A stretch of DNA of 37,634 nt from an uncultured Porphyromonadaceae bacterium (GCA_946410185.1 CAMJZI010000010.1:1-37634); one strand, 5' to 3'; counted from the first letter of the stretch, positions 1 to 8,882 are shown. A program made the numbers and translations. The notes: generated by a model not told the origin, from the letters alone.

Positions 1-216
1 GTGCGGCGCACTGTGTCACCACAATGCCCGGTGGGCTCTTACCCCGCCTTTTCACCCTTACCGCACATGGTGCGGCGGTTGTTTTCTGTCACCTTAACCC
101 TGCAGTCTCCCGCAGCTTCCCGTTAAGAAATGTGATGCCCTGTGTTGCCCGGACTTTCCTCTCGCAACCAATGTGTTAACGAGCGACAAGCCGCCATACT
201 GCTTTCTTAATTCTGA
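1..216 (-). ncRNA. rnpB: RNase P RNA, 5' part (runs off the window edge)
   Basis: This is the catalytic RNA of RNase P, which trims the 5' leader from tRNA precursors. On the minus strand the sequence contains the conserved element GAGGAAAGTCCGGGC (around 150-165) and further on AGGGTGAAAAGGCG followed by GGTAAGAGCCCACCG (around 33-60). Both are universal RNase P RNA signatures. The 5' end is placed near 216 from the promoter immediately upstream. The 3' half lies beyond position 1, so the gene is partial here. A riboswitch was considered but does not carry these two elements. Confidence 0.93.
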
Positions 217-219
217 GCA

Positions 220-251
220 CAAAATTATATCAAATAATCATTGTGTGCAAA
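220..251 (-). promoter_or_regulatory. rnpB promoter, Bacteroidetes type
   Basis: On the minus strand a TTTG (248-251) and a TAATTTTG (220-227) are separated by exactly 20 nt. This matches the Bacteroidetes -33/-7 consensus (TTTG and TAnnTTTG). It predicts transcription start near 216, just ahead of the RNase P RNA. Confidence 0.8.
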
Positions 252-302
252 TTTTTTGACACTTTTACTGATAATCTTTCAGTAGAATGAGCCTTTTTTG
301 TT

Positions 303-380
303 GTGAGTCAACAACTAAAATCGGTTGCCATTATGACAATTAAAAACGGTTTTGTGCGTTATAAAGATAATTTGACTCAC
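303..380. repeat. 9-bp inverted repeat ahead of the DUF4153 gene
   Basis: GTGAGTCAA (303-311) and TTGACTCAC (372-380) are perfect inverted copies about 60 nt apart in the region before the gene at 391. The right copy lies just before the start codon. The rest of 252-390 holds no gene. A weak -7-like TAATTTG at 368-374 lacks a convincing -33 box, so the promoter of the downstream gene is unresolved. Confidence 0.35.
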
Positions 381-390
381 TGTGAAGACT

Positions 391-2100
391 ATGAACATCC
401 TCAAAAGGTTCTCTATCGCTAATTGGAGCCGGCAGTTCGCAACGAGTTGTCGACGCTTTCCTGTGGCCCTGTGCCTGTTGTTATTCCTGACCTGTTTTCT
501 TGTTTTTATGAATCATGGGGGCAAGGTGGAAAGCCATTGGCAGTTTTTCTATATATTTTATCCGGCTACCGGCGCACTGCTGGCTGTGTCGCTGCGGTTA
601 CTCACCGAGGATTTCAAGAGCCGTGTCATGTCAGTCGTTACCCAGGTGGTGGCTCATGCGGCATGGCTGGGTATCTCGGTTTACTTGACGCAGTTTGACA
701 AGTTCTCTCTGCCACAGTTCATCGCGGTGGCCGCAACCATTGTTACGATGGTGCTGTCGGTGTTTCTGCTGTGTTTCTACCGCAGGAATGATGATGTGCC
801 GTTCTGGAACTTCTCGGTAAACGTGCTGGTGGCCATTGGTGCCGGTTGCATTGTTGGAGGAGTGCTCACGCTGGGACTCATCTTGTTTGTTCAGTCTCTT
901 GACTGGCTGTTCGGTATCAGCATCGATGATTGCGTCTTTGCCGACATCCCGTCGGTGTGCATGGTTTTGCTGGCTCCACTGCTGACCATGAACCTGATTC
1001 CAGACGGTGAGGACAAGCGCATCAGTCAGGTGGCATCCTATCCGGGCTTTATCAATGGTGTGATTCAGTACCTGTTCATTCCGCTATTGCTTTTATACAT
1101 GGCGACGCTTTACATCTACGCCATCAAGATCTTGACCTCCTGGCAACTGCCTGTGGGATGGGTGTGTTATCTGGTGTCGGCCAGCATGCTGGGCATGGTT
1201 GCCGTGATTTACTTGACCTATCCCTTGCAGCACGAGCAGGGCAACACCTTCTTCAGGCAAGTGACTCGCTGGATGCCGCTGGCGATGATTCCGCTGTTGG
1301 CGTTGATGACGGTCGCCATCGGCCGGCGCCTGAGTGACTATGGCATCACGGTGAGCCGCCTTTATGTGCTGGTATTCAACATCTGGTGTTATGTGGTGTG
1401 CATCGGGCTGTTATTGGTGCGCAACAAGCGCATCTGGTGGGTTCCCGCCTTGTTTGCCGTCGTGCTTTTCCTGATTTCGGTGGGGCCACAATCCATCCCT
1501 AACATCACGCAGCGCCAATTGTTGGACGAGGCGCGTAAGGCTTTTGCCGCAACAGTAGCCGGGCAACTGCCCCTCAGCGGGGAGCAGTATAACCGGTGGC
1601 TGGACAGTGTGGACCCGAAGGTCGCTGCCGCTATCGACGGAAAACTCGACTATCTGGACCGTGATTTCGGCTATGTGAGTGTCAGCGCTCTGGTAGGGCG
1701 CGATGTGATCACTGGCGCCTATTCGATCGAGAAAGGGGCGGTCGATTACACATTGGTGAACCTGAATTATTACAACAATGACATGATAGCCGCTGTGATA
1801 ATCCCTCAGGGCTTTACCACAGTCAGCGTGGTCAATGTCCAAATCGATACTACCCTGGAAAAAGGCAATGACAAATTACAACTCATCGTCGAGTCGCCAA
1901 TCGATGCCCACAAGGAGTATCGCTTTGAACTCACCATCAAGCAGTTTGCCGATCTTGACAAAGAGAAGAACCCTGATAGAGTGCAACCAATTGTTGCACG
2001 CAATCAAGAAGCAGTCTTGATGATTAATCAATACGCGTTCCACATTTACGGGAACTTGAATTGCAGTGTCACCTGTTCGGGCATCTTGTTTACCCGATAG
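391..2100 (+). CDS. DUF4153-family multi-pass membrane protein
   Basis: A 569-residue inner-membrane protein of unknown biochemical function. The first two thirds contain about ten to twelve hydrophobic segments, for example around residues 24-40, 100-120, 140-165, 225-240, 260-275, 297-312 and 325-365. The last ~170 residues are a soluble domain with several VSV/VNV beta-strand-like stretches, probably periplasmic. The architecture and length fit the DUF4153 family, common in Bacteroidales. An in-frame GTG lies 9 nt upstream (382), but the ATG at 391 gives MNILKRFSI, a normal start for a membrane protein. It is monocistronic and followed by a strong hairpin terminator. The family name is recognition from sequence, not a search result. 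Confidence 0.72.
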   Translation: MNILKRFSIANWSRQFATSCRRFPVALCLLLFLTCFLVFMNHGGKVESHWQFFYIFYPATGALLAVSLRLLTEDFKSRVMSVVTQVVAHAAWLGISVYLTQFDKFSLPQFIAVAATIVTMVLSVFLLCFYRRNDDVPFWNFSVNVLVAIGAGCIVGGVLTLGLILFVQSLDWLFGISIDDCVFADIPSVCMVLLAPLLTMNLIPDGEDKRISQVASYPGFINGVIQYLFIPLLLLYMATLYIYAIKILTSWQLPVGWVCYLVSASMLGMVAVIYLTYPLQHEQGNTFFRQVTRWMPLAMIPLLALMTVAIGRRLSDYGITVSRLYVLVFNIWCYVVCIGLLLVRNKRIWWVPALFAVVLFLISVGPQSIPNITQRQLLDEARKAFAATVAGQLPLSGEQYNRWLDSVDPKVAAAIDGKLDYLDRDFGYVSVSALVGRDVITGAYSIEKGAVDYTLVNLNYYNNDMIAAVIIPQGFTTVSVVNVQIDTTLEKGNDKLQLIVESPIDAHKEYRFELTIKQFADLDKEKNPDRVQPIVARNQEAVLMINQYAFHIYGNLNCSVTCSGILFTR

Positions 2101-2127
2101 ACTGCTGCATGAACAGACAACAAACTG

Positions 2128-2172
2128 GCCCGGAAAAGTTACGGTTGTTGATAACTTTTTTCGGGCTTTTTT
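2128..2172 (+). terminator. Rho-independent terminator after the DUF4153 gene
   Basis: A 14-15 bp stem, GCCCGGAAAAGTTA (2128-2141) pairing with TAACTTTTTTCGGGC (2152-2166), encloses a 10-nt loop and is followed by a run of T (2167-2172). This is a textbook intrinsic terminator 28 nt after the stop codon. Confidence 0.88.
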
Positions 2173-2204
2173 GATGCCCGTATCATCACTTAGTAGTAAT
2201 TTTG
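2170..2204 (+). promoter_or_regulatory. Probable promoter of the secreted protein at 2230
   Basis: TAATTTTG (2197-2204) is a full match to the -7 box. The nearest TTTG (2170-2173) is 23 nt upstream, longer than the usual 19-21, so the -33 assignment is weak. The predicted leader is about 20 nt. Confidence 0.5.
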
Positions 2205-2229
2205 TAACATCAAATAATAATGTGTGCAA

Positions 2230-4206
2230 ATGAAGCGTTTTTTCTCGATTTTCTTGATGGCCATCTTGGCCTTTTCTGCATCAAGGGCGTCGGTTGTCAC
2301 CTTTGACTTCTCCACACCCGGGGGCATTACTGCGATGGGTTATCCAGTTCCTGCCCAAAGTTCTGCGACCAACCTCACCCAGGCTGGCCCCGTGACCGTC
2401 GACGGCGTGACACTGTCGGCTACCGACGGTGCCACCCCAACCCGCATCTGGAACTCGCAGGGCAATTACACGTTGCGCATCTATGTCGATGGCTCGATTA
2501 CCCTGTCGGTGGCCGAAGGCTCCATCGCGGGCATCACCGTCAATACCGCCAACTCGTCAAACTTTGACCTCATTGCCGACGTGGGCGACTACAGCGCCGA
2601 TGGCACTGTGGGTACCTGGACTGGTAGTGCGACGGCTGTGACGCTGACCCATGTGGGCTCCAAGAATGCCCAGGTGGCAAGCCTTGTGGTAACCACCAGT
2701 GCCGATGGACCCGGTGACGACCCCGAAGACCCTATCGACCCCAATATCGAGAAACTCGACTCGCTTCATCACTTGCCGGCCTTGGCCAATGGCACCCCAT
2801 TCCAGTTCACCAGCGACGTGTATGTCAACTACCAGTGGAATGATTACCTCTGGGTGATGCAACTCGACGATGAGGGTGAAGCCCTGGCAGCGCTCATCTA
2901 TGGCGACACGGGCAAGCAGTACCGCCTGGGGGTGGTGATTCCTGCTGGCTGGACAGGCAAAAAGGATACCTACAAGGGCATGGTCGAGGTGACCGATCCT
3001 GCTCACTTTGCCAACGCCAAGAACATTCTTGACGAGGATTATTACTCGGCATTTGATTGCACGGGTTATCTGGGTCATGTCGCCAATATCGAGAATGGTT
3101 GGGAAAACTATAAGGTCTTTTTTGATGGCGTTTGCCTGAGTGAAATCGATAGCAGGGGCAACTTCACCATCAAGAGCAACGAGACTGATGACGCAGGCAA
3201 CCCTGTTGAGGCCACGATGGCTGGATTTAACAAGTTTGGCATCGATTATCCCGTGGTGGATTCCACCGAGGTTTATTCTATCGAGGGCATGCTCATCAAC
3301 TACGACGGCAAGATGGAGTTCTATCCCATCAGCATCGCCAACGACCCCGGCACCCGCCTGTGGAAAGTGCTCTATGCTGGCGAGGATGGCGTTCAGTATA
3401 AACTGAATGACACCCTCTATGTCGCTGCTGCCGTTGATAGCGATGCTGGCAAGCTGGTTTATGTGACCGACAATGTGGACGAGATCTATTATGATTTATA
3501 TGCCGAGTGGGGCTATGCCGAATGGATGGCATGGTATCCCGATTGGATAGCACTCGATTGCTCGGGCGACGATCAGTTGTTTGCCGCTCTTGCCGATGAG
3601 CAGGTGCTTGCCCCTGGAACAGTCAAGGGTTCACTGGCCGATCGCATGACCAACCCGCGCCTGGTGCTCAACAGCACGCCTGTTGCACTCGAGGGCGTAG
3701 AATTGCCCACACTGACGCTGTTCCGTTATGACCTGAGTACCGATTACTTGACTGCCCTGGGTAGCGAAGTGGGACGTGCCGATGGCTATTTCTTCTATAA
3801 GGATGGACAGCCCTGCCTGTGCAGCGAACAGGACACCGTGGTTGTGAAGCTCAACTTTGACTACGCTCCGTCGCTCGAAGCCGAAATGGCTGCCAGAGAG
3901 GGCTTCTACTATGGCTTGCTGTGCGTCTTCACCCTGGATGAACCCTGGCAAGAGAACACCGAGGGCGCATCCATGCGCCGCATCCATGCCACCGACGATA
4001 ATTATTACACCAACTACACCATCCATCCGCTGGCTGTCCTCTCCTGCGCGGCCGTCGAGGAAATCAATGGCGATAACCAGGTGGTGGATGTGAAGTATGT
4101 GAGCCCCACTGGAATCGTGAGCAAGTTGCCACAGGACGGCATGAACATTATCGTCACGACCCACAGCGACGGTTCACGCACCACCGTGAAGCGCATGGGC
4201 CGTTAA
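2230..4206 (+). CDS. Large secreted protein of unknown function, Bacteroidales type
   Basis: A 658-residue exported protein. MKRFFSIFLMAILAFSASRA is a clear signal peptide, followed by a beta-rich domain (about residues 22-160) beginning VVTFDFSTPGG, a style common in Muribaculaceae secreted proteins. A D/P-rich linker (GPGDDPEDPIDP, about residues 157-168) leads to a long middle region rich in aromatic and acidic residues. The C-terminus reads PQDGMNIIVTTHSDGSRTT before a basic end. It resembles the short conserved tail at the end of many Bacteroidales secreted proteins, possibly a sorting or anchoring tail. An in-frame GTG at 2224 precedes the ATG chosen here. I recognise no catalytic motif and assign no function. 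Confidence 0.6.
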   Translation: MKRFFSIFLMAILAFSASRASVVTFDFSTPGGITAMGYPVPAQSSATNLTQAGPVTVDGVTLSATDGATPTRIWNSQGNYTLRIYVDGSITLSVAEGSIAGITVNTANSSNFDLIADVGDYSADGTVGTWTGSATAVTLTHVGSKNAQVASLVVTTSADGPGDDPEDPIDPNIEKLDSLHHLPALANGTPFQFTSDVYVNYQWNDYLWVMQLDDEGEALAALIYGDTGKQYRLGVVIPAGWTGKKDTYKGMVEVTDPAHFANAKNILDEDYYSAFDCTGYLGHVANIENGWENYKVFFDGVCLSEIDSRGNFTIKSNETDDAGNPVEATMAGFNKFGIDYPVVDSTEVYSIEGMLINYDGKMEFYPISIANDPGTRLWKVLYAGEDGVQYKLNDTLYVAAAVDSDAGKLVYVTDNVDEIYYDLYAEWGYAEWMAWYPDWIALDCSGDDQLFAALADEQVLAPGTVKGSLADRMTNPRLVLNSTPVALEGVELPTLTLFRYDLSTDYLTALGSEVGRADGYFFYKDGQPCLCSEQDTVVVKLNFDYAPSLEAEMAAREGFYYGLLCVFTLDEPWQENTEGASMRRIHATDDNYYTNYTIHPLAVLSCAAVEEINGDNQVVDVKYVSPTGIVSKLPQDGMNIIVTTHSDGSRTTVKRMGR

Positions 4207-4258
4207 CTGGCCACAGGGTATTGTAGCCATCACTGCATACCTGCATGATCAATTATAT

Positions 4259-4356
4259 TATAAACAACTGAATACTCTGATCAATCTGAATGATTTGATG
4301 CCAATGGTTTGTTGTGGATCAAATCGTTTTAAAATCAGATCATTCAGTTGTTTATA
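4259..4356. repeat. Nested inverted repeat between convergent genes
   Basis: A perfect 15-bp outer pair, TATAAACAACTGAAT (4259-4273) and its complement at 4342-4356, encloses an 8-bp inner pair, GATTTGAT (4292-4299) with ATCAAATC (4318-4325). It sits between the convergent genes ending at 4206 and 4410. No T-run follows immediately on either side, so it may be a bidirectional transcription stop, an mRNA-stabilising hairpin, or the remnant of a small inverted-repeat element. Confidence 0.6.
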
Positions 4357-4409
4357 TTATATTTTCATGTTTCTAAAGTAGCGACAAAAGGTCTTAACGG
4401 TTTCAGCAT

Positions 4410-5279
4410 TCAGTCTTGCTGGCGCAGTTTGATTCGTTGTAGCACAATCACGATGTTGCCTTTATTGTCCAGCAGCGCCATTTCATGCTGGTTGATGCGT
4501 TTGCACGATTCTGTTTTCTCGAGGGCGAGTAACAAGGCTGTCTCGTTGTCGATGTCCTCGCATTGATGTTCGGTGGAGTGCAGGTCTTCGAACTGGATGG
4601 CCATGTCCTTGGTCGGGTCAAGCGTGATCACACCGTTGATGATGTTACAGCCAGAATCGCCGTGAATGGTCTGCATCACAGCGTCGACAACCACACGCAT
4701 GTTTTTCTCACTCACGTTCTTGCTGTCAATCTCCTTAATCAGCCAGGCACCGTTCATGGCATCAAGATTGTGGCGCTTGAGCACCATGACCACTGCGCCC
4801 TTGGCGTTCATCAAATTCATGTATTGGGCATTGTACTGCGACTCAACCTTGTACTTCCTGACGTCGGCCAGTGCATGCATGATGCTCTTCTCGCTGGTCA
4901 CGTTATGGCAGGATTCCTCACTTGAGATGAAGTCGTTGAACTTCAGGTTGTAGCCGTTGATTTGGAACGTGCCGTTGATGGTGTTGCAGCCGTTGTTGCC
5001 ATAGACCTTGTTGCCATTGGCAAAATCCAGGTAAATATAGGCGCGCTCAAGCGTGTACACTTTCTTCTTGCGCATCGAAACGATGTCCCACTCGCCATAT
5101 AATTGCTTGGCTGGGTCGGTGATAGTGACTTCGCGCAGGGGCTGGTCAACGTTGGCAACGACGTTTTCCACTTTTACCTCGCGTTTGGCCATTTTCTTGT
5201 CTTTTTTCTTGCGGGCATCCATGGTCGCGGGGGCCAAGAGAAAGGCCAGCAAAAGGCTGATGACTATATATTTTCTCAT
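4410..5279 (-). CDS. Exported tandem META-domain (HslJ-like) protein
   Basis: A 289-residue protein. A signal peptide (residues 1 to about 24, hydrophobic run VISLLLAFLLAPATMDA) is followed by a Lys-rich stretch and two META domains. Each domain carries the family hallmark G-x-x-GCN-x-I-NG: GNNGCNTINGTF around residue 95 and GDSGCNIINGVI around residue 208. Each is followed by a Cys in an S/T-E-x-x-C context (SSEESCHN, STEHQCED). META domains occur in heat-shock protein HslJ and in secreted proteins, but their biochemical role is unclear. The ATG at 5279 was preferred to the GTG at 5285. Its promoter carries a palindrome shared with the yigZ promoter. It diverges from the TPR gene at 5460. 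Confidence 0.85.
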   Translation of the reverse strand: MRKYIVISLLLAFLLAPATMDARKKKDKKMAKREVKVENVVANVDQPLREVTITDPAKQLYGEWDIVSMRKKKVYTLERAYIYLDFANGNKVYGNNGCNTINGTFQINGYNLKFNDFISSEESCHNVTSEKSIMHALADVRKYKVESQYNAQYMNLMNAKGAVVMVLKRHNLDAMNGAWLIKEIDSKNVSEKNMRVVVDAVMQTIHGDSGCNIINGVITLDPTKDMAIQFEDLHSTEHQCEDIDNETALLLALEKTESCKRINQHEMALLDNKGNIVIVLQRIKLRQQD

Positions 5280-5310
5280 TGTCACTGGGTCTTGTTGATT
5301 TTTTAAACTT

Positions 5311-5343
5311 CAAAATTACCATTTTTCGCCCATTTGGCCAAAT
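5311..5343 (-). promoter_or_regulatory. Promoter of META-domain gene with palindromic site on the -33 box
   Basis: On the minus strand TTTG (5339-5342) and TAATTTTG (5311-5318) are 20 nt apart, a perfect Bacteroidetes promoter. The -33 box is embedded in the 12-bp palindrome ATTTGGCCAAAT (5332-5343). The same palindrome occupies the same place in the yigZ promoter at 14325-14336. Confidence 0.78.
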
Positions 5344-5409
5344 CATTTAGCCGTTTTTAAGATTTTGTGCCATTAAATGTGAAAAATACCGGGAACAAGG
5401 CCAGTGTTT

Positions 5410-5440
5410 TTTGCTGTTGTGAAATTTTGGCCTACTTTTG
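5410..5440 (+). promoter_or_regulatory. Promoter of the TPR gene at 5460
   Basis: TTTG (5410-5413), a 19-nt spacer and TACTTTTG (5433-5440) fit the Bacteroidetes consensus. Transcription should start near 5444, giving a leader of about 16 nt. Confidence 0.75.
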
Positions 5441-5459
5441 TCGTTATATATCCGTTTAA

Positions 5460-7553
5460 ATGAATCTGATAGTTAATACATATTACCGCTTGGCACTCTT
5501 GCTGGCTATGCTGTTGGCGGCTTCCGGCGTGCATGCTCAAATCAATACCGATCAGGTGGTGAACATTGGCCGCAATGCCATGTACTTCGAGGATTATATC
5601 CTTGCCATCCAGTATTTTAACCAGGCCATCAAGGCCAAGCCATTTCTTGCCGAGCCCTACTTTTACCGTTCGGTGGCTAAAATCAGTCTTGAGGATTACA
5701 GCGGCGCCGAGCAGGATGCTGGTATGGCGATAGAGCGCAACCCGTTTATCGTGGACGCTTATCAGGTGCGTGGCGTGTCCCGTCAGAATCTTGGCGACTA
5801 CAAGGGCGCAGTAGAGGATTATGATGCGGGACTGAAATTGATGCCCGAGGACAAGAATCTGCTGTTTAACCGTGCTGTTTGCGAAACAGCCTTGAAAAAT
5901 TATGATGAGGCGCAGGTGACCTTTGACCGCCTGTTGCAGCTCGACCACCGCAATGACCGTGCCTACATCGGCCTGGCCCAGATGAACCTTGCCAAGGCCG
6001 ATACAGCGACCGCGTTCGAGAATCTGAACCGTGGCATTGCTTTGAGCAAGAACAACGCCAGCGCCTATGTCATGCGGGCCGAAATAGCCACCAGGGCCCA
6101 TCGTGACTTTGAAAGCGCCGTAGCCGATATGGACAGCGCCATCATGCTCGAGCCGCGATATGCAGGCTACTTCATCAACCGTGCATACATGAAGTATAAT
6201 CTGGACGACTACTTTGGAGCGATGTCCGACTATGATTATGCCATCAGTCTTGACCCTTCCAGCCAGGAGGCTCACTTCAATCGTGGCCTGTTGCGTGCCG
6301 AGGTAGGGGACAACAACAAGGCCATCAGCGACTTTGACTTTGTGCTTAAGAGCAATCCTTCTAATTTCATGGCGCTGTATAACCGGGCCTTGCTGCACAT
6401 GCGCACACGCCAGTTCCGCGAGGCGGTCAATGATTTTACCGCAATCTTGAAGAAATATCCCAACTTTGAGGCGGGCTATATGGCAAGGGGTGAGGCCAAG
6501 CGCCGCATGGGCGACTACAAGGGTGGTGACGCCGATTATGAGAAGGCAATGGCCATCTTCCGTCGCAACAAGACGCATGTCTCGACCTTCAACCCGGCCG
6601 AAATCGAAGCCACCGCTGCTATCAAGAAGGCAGAGCAACGTGCCCTCAATGGCAATGATGAGCCCGAAACCGCCGAGGAGATCATGAATCGTTTCAACAC
6701 CTTGCTCACCGTCAACGACAATGACGCCGTCAAGCCCGAGTATGCTAACCGTCAGCGCGGTCATGTCCAGAACGATAATATCGAGGTGGAGCCCATGCCC
6801 ATGTTCACCCTGTCCTATTATGCCAGGGACAATAAACTGAATGGAAAGACGCACTACATCCGTGAGATTGGCGATATCAACGACTCCAGGTTGCTCTCGG
6901 GCACGTTGACGCTGGTCAATGGCGAGCCCCAGCTCGATGAGGACGAGATCCAGCGCCATTTTTCCAATATCGAGTATTATAACTCGTTGCTCTCGTCGGC
7001 CAAGCCCCGCAGCATCGATTACTTTGCACGCGGCCTGGATTACTTGCTCGTCAAGAATCCCGATGCGGCTATCGCCGATGCCGACGCAGCCATTGAGCTG
7101 AGCCCGCAATTCACGCTGGCCTATGTTCTGCGCGCCGATGCGCATTACATGCAGTACCGCATGGCACAGGCACGGGACGAGGGCATGTCATCGCAGTTGC
7201 TCGCTGCAGCACCCGATGCCAGGGCCCAGGCGATGCTGCGTCAGCGCCAGGACGTCACGACAATCGACTTGCTGATTCGTGATCTGGAACAGGTATTGAA
7301 GCTATCGCCCAAGAACGTTTACGCTCTCTTCAACAAGGGCAATGCCCACATGCTGCAAGGCGATTTCACCAGCGCCATCAGTTGTTACACAGCGGCTATT
7401 GAACTCAAACCAGACCTGGCCGAGGCCTATTACAACCGTGGCTTGATGTATTTGAGAATGGGAAACAAGACGCTGGGCGTCAGCGACCTGAGTAAAGCCG
7501 GAGAACTCGGCGTGTTGCCCAGTTACAATGTTCTCAAGCGCATGTCCCGATAA
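5460..7553 (+). CDS. Secreted/periplasmic tetratricopeptide-repeat protein
   Basis: A 697-residue protein. An N-terminal signal peptide (hydrophobic LALLLAMLLAASGVHA, cleavage near residue 25) is followed by at least ten TPR units. Repeated forms of A-x-x-D-Y-D-x-A-I-x-L-x-P and A-Y-x-N-R-G recur, for example DYDYAISLDPSS and YYNRGLMYLRMG. The first array covers roughly residues 35-385. A less regular segment (about 385-510) follows, then a second TPR group to the C-terminus. TPR proteins form helical scaffolds for protein-protein contact; no partner can be inferred. The ATG at 5460 follows a good promoter, and the gene shares a bidirectional terminator with the convergent gene at 7643. Confidence 0.85.
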   Translation: MNLIVNTYYRLALLLAMLLAASGVHAQINTDQVVNIGRNAMYFEDYILAIQYFNQAIKAKPFLAEPYFYRSVAKISLEDYSGAEQDAGMAIERNPFIVDAYQVRGVSRQNLGDYKGAVEDYDAGLKLMPEDKNLLFNRAVCETALKNYDEAQVTFDRLLQLDHRNDRAYIGLAQMNLAKADTATAFENLNRGIALSKNNASAYVMRAEIATRAHRDFESAVADMDSAIMLEPRYAGYFINRAYMKYNLDDYFGAMSDYDYAISLDPSSQEAHFNRGLLRAEVGDNNKAISDFDFVLKSNPSNFMALYNRALLHMRTRQFREAVNDFTAILKKYPNFEAGYMARGEAKRRMGDYKGGDADYEKAMAIFRRNKTHVSTFNPAEIEATAAIKKAEQRALNGNDEPETAEEIMNRFNTLLTVNDNDAVKPEYANRQRGHVQNDNIEVEPMPMFTLSYYARDNKLNGKTHYIREIGDINDSRLLSGTLTLVNGEPQLDEDEIQRHFSNIEYYNSLLSSAKPRSIDYFARGLDYLLVKNPDAAIADADAAIELSPQFTLAYVLRADAHYMQYRMAQARDEGMSSQLLAAAPDARAQAMLRQRQDVTTIDLLIRDLEQVLKLSPKNVYALFNKGNAHMLQGDFTSAISCYTAAIELKPDLAEAYYNRGLMYLRMGNKTLGVSDLSKAGELGVLPSYNVLKRMSR

Positions 7554-7571
7554 TGAAGAGGAGAAGATCAG

Positions 7572-7619
7572 AAGAACCTGCCAGACCACGCAACGCCATT
7601 AGTGGTCAGGCAGGTTCTT
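7572..7619. terminator. Bidirectional terminator hairpin
   Basis: An 18-bp stem with one mismatch, AAGAACCTGCC.. (7572-7589) pairing with ..GGCAGGTTCTT (7602-7619), lies between two convergent genes. A T-rich stretch follows on the plus strand and an A-rich stretch precedes it, so it can stop transcription in both directions. Confidence 0.85.
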
Positions 7620-7642
7620 TAAGTTTGTAATGCCGCAGCGGA

Positions 7643-8824
7643 TCAGTTCATACTCTTGATGGCCTCGGCGGGAACCAGATTGAATCCTAATACCTTGCCC
7701 GCTTCATCATAGAGGAGAACGACCGATAGCTGAGATTTCTCAAAATTCAAGAGCGTGGTATATGCATTGTTGCCATGAATGTGCTGAATCTGCCAGGGTT
7801 CGTGGCCTTGATACTTACCCATCTTGCTCTCAATCTTGGCAATGGCACCATCAAAACTGGTGGGCTTCACTTTCTCTTTCACCTTTTCCGACATCAAGTC
7901 ATAGATTTCCTGGCTCTTGTTCTCAATCATGTAGGTCAACACCTGCTCGCTCATGATGGTCTTGGGGTCGTCGGCTGGAGCGGGAGTAACCTTGATTTTG
8001 GGGGTGACTTTACTGGCGGTTGCAGGAGCGGGCGCGGGGCCAACTTCCATGGCTGTCGTCAGTTCTTTGAGTTTGGCCTCGACCTTATTGAGGCTGCCTT
8101 CGTTCTTGACAATCACCTTGAACTGCTTGTCTACCAGATAGAAACAAGGCAAGGTGGGCAGGTCATAAAGCTCGGCGTACTCAATATTGCGGCTCTGGTT
8201 CCAACCATTGATCATCATCTTGGGATATTTGGCCTTTTTCCACAGCTTCTGGTCATCGTACGGGTAGATGGCCAGCACGATGAGTTTTTTATCATTGACC
8301 ATCTGGTTGATCAACTCATTGCCGTTCAGACGTTCCTTGACGGTCTCGCACGACTCGCAGTCGGGATTATTGAAATAGATGAGGATATAATCGGCTCTCA
8401 GGTCTTTTAGGTGATGGACCGTCTTGTCGTTGGGGGTGATGTAATCAAAGTCGGCGGCGGTAGAACCTATCATGTTCTTCTTGGCCCCTTCAAGCATCAG
8501 CCGTTGTCTCTCTTTCTCGGCGGCGCTGAGGATGAAGTTATCGGTAGCATGTTTCAATGCTGTCATGTAGAGTCCCTCGTTGTGAATGGGGTCGGCCGCA
8601 TCGCTGAAGCGTTTCTCGGCCAGTTCCAGCATTTGTCGATAAGCCTTGGGATCCTTGGCCAGTGTTTCCAGGGTCGCTTTCATCATGAATTCGGCTTTGA
8701 CTTGTTCAAGTTGGGCCATTTGTTCAAGAAAAGAGTTGTACTTCTCGGGAGCAGGTGATGACTGGGCCTGGACGTTGATCCAGCCTGTGATAGCGATCAT
8801 CACGGCGATAATGAGTTTTTTCAT
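7643..8824 (-). CDS. Exported thioredoxin-fold protein with DUF5106-like N-terminus
   Basis: A 393-residue protein that begins with a signal peptide (MKKLIIAVMIAITGWINVQA). Residues about 22-120 are helical and resemble DUF5106 regions found before thioredoxin domains in Bacteroidetes. Residues about 122-245 form a thioredoxin-like domain with the redox motif CESC (in DCESCETV) and a cis-proline-type LPTLPCFYL. Residues about 285-393 resemble a small DUF3887-type alpha+beta domain. A Pro/Ala-rich linker (APAPATASKVTPK) joins the last two. It probably acts on disulfides in the periplasm or at the envelope. It is divergent from ybaK. The domain family names are from memory of the sequence style. 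Confidence 0.75.
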   Translation of the reverse strand: MKKLIIAVMIAITGWINVQAQSSPAPEKYNSFLEQMAQLEQVKAEFMMKATLETLAKDPKAYRQMLELAEKRFSDAADPIHNEGLYMTALKHATDNFILSAAEKERQRLMLEGAKKNMIGSTAADFDYITPNDKTVHHLKDLRADYILIYFNNPDCESCETVKERLNGNELINQMVNDKKLIVLAIYPYDDQKLWKKAKYPKMMINGWNQSRNIEYAELYDLPTLPCFYLVDKQFKVIVKNEGSLNKVEAKLKELTTAMEVGPAPAPATASKVTPKIKVTPAPADDPKTIMSEQVLTYMIENKSQEIYDLMSEKVKEKVKPTSFDGAIAKIESKMGKYQGHEPWQIQHIHGNNAYTTLLNFEKSQLSVVLLYDEAGKVLGFNLVPAEAIKSMN

Positions 8825-8872
8825 TACTATGGTCTTGTTTTAATTATTTGTTACTGATATTTATTTATTGTG

Positions 8873-8880
8873 CAAAATTA
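8873..8880 (-). promoter_or_regulatory. -7 box for the thioredoxin-fold gene
   Basis: TAATTTTG on the minus strand matches TAnnTTTG. Only a partial TTG lies about 21 nt upstream for the -33 box. It lies back to back with the ybaK -7 box, 3 nt away. Confidence 0.5.
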
Positions 8881-8882
8881 AT

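Noticed and set aside
1-216. Considered as a cobalamin riboswitch because of the cobalamin genes in the window
   Set aside because: The minus strand has the two diagnostic RNase P RNA elements and an RNase P-type promoter position, and it points away from the cobalamin genes.
5373-7145. Open frame of 590 codons on the minus strand, opposite the TPR gene
   Set aside because: The plus-strand frame has a signal peptide, clear TPR repeats and a consensus promoter. The antisense frame shows no family motif and is explained by codon bias in the TPR gene.
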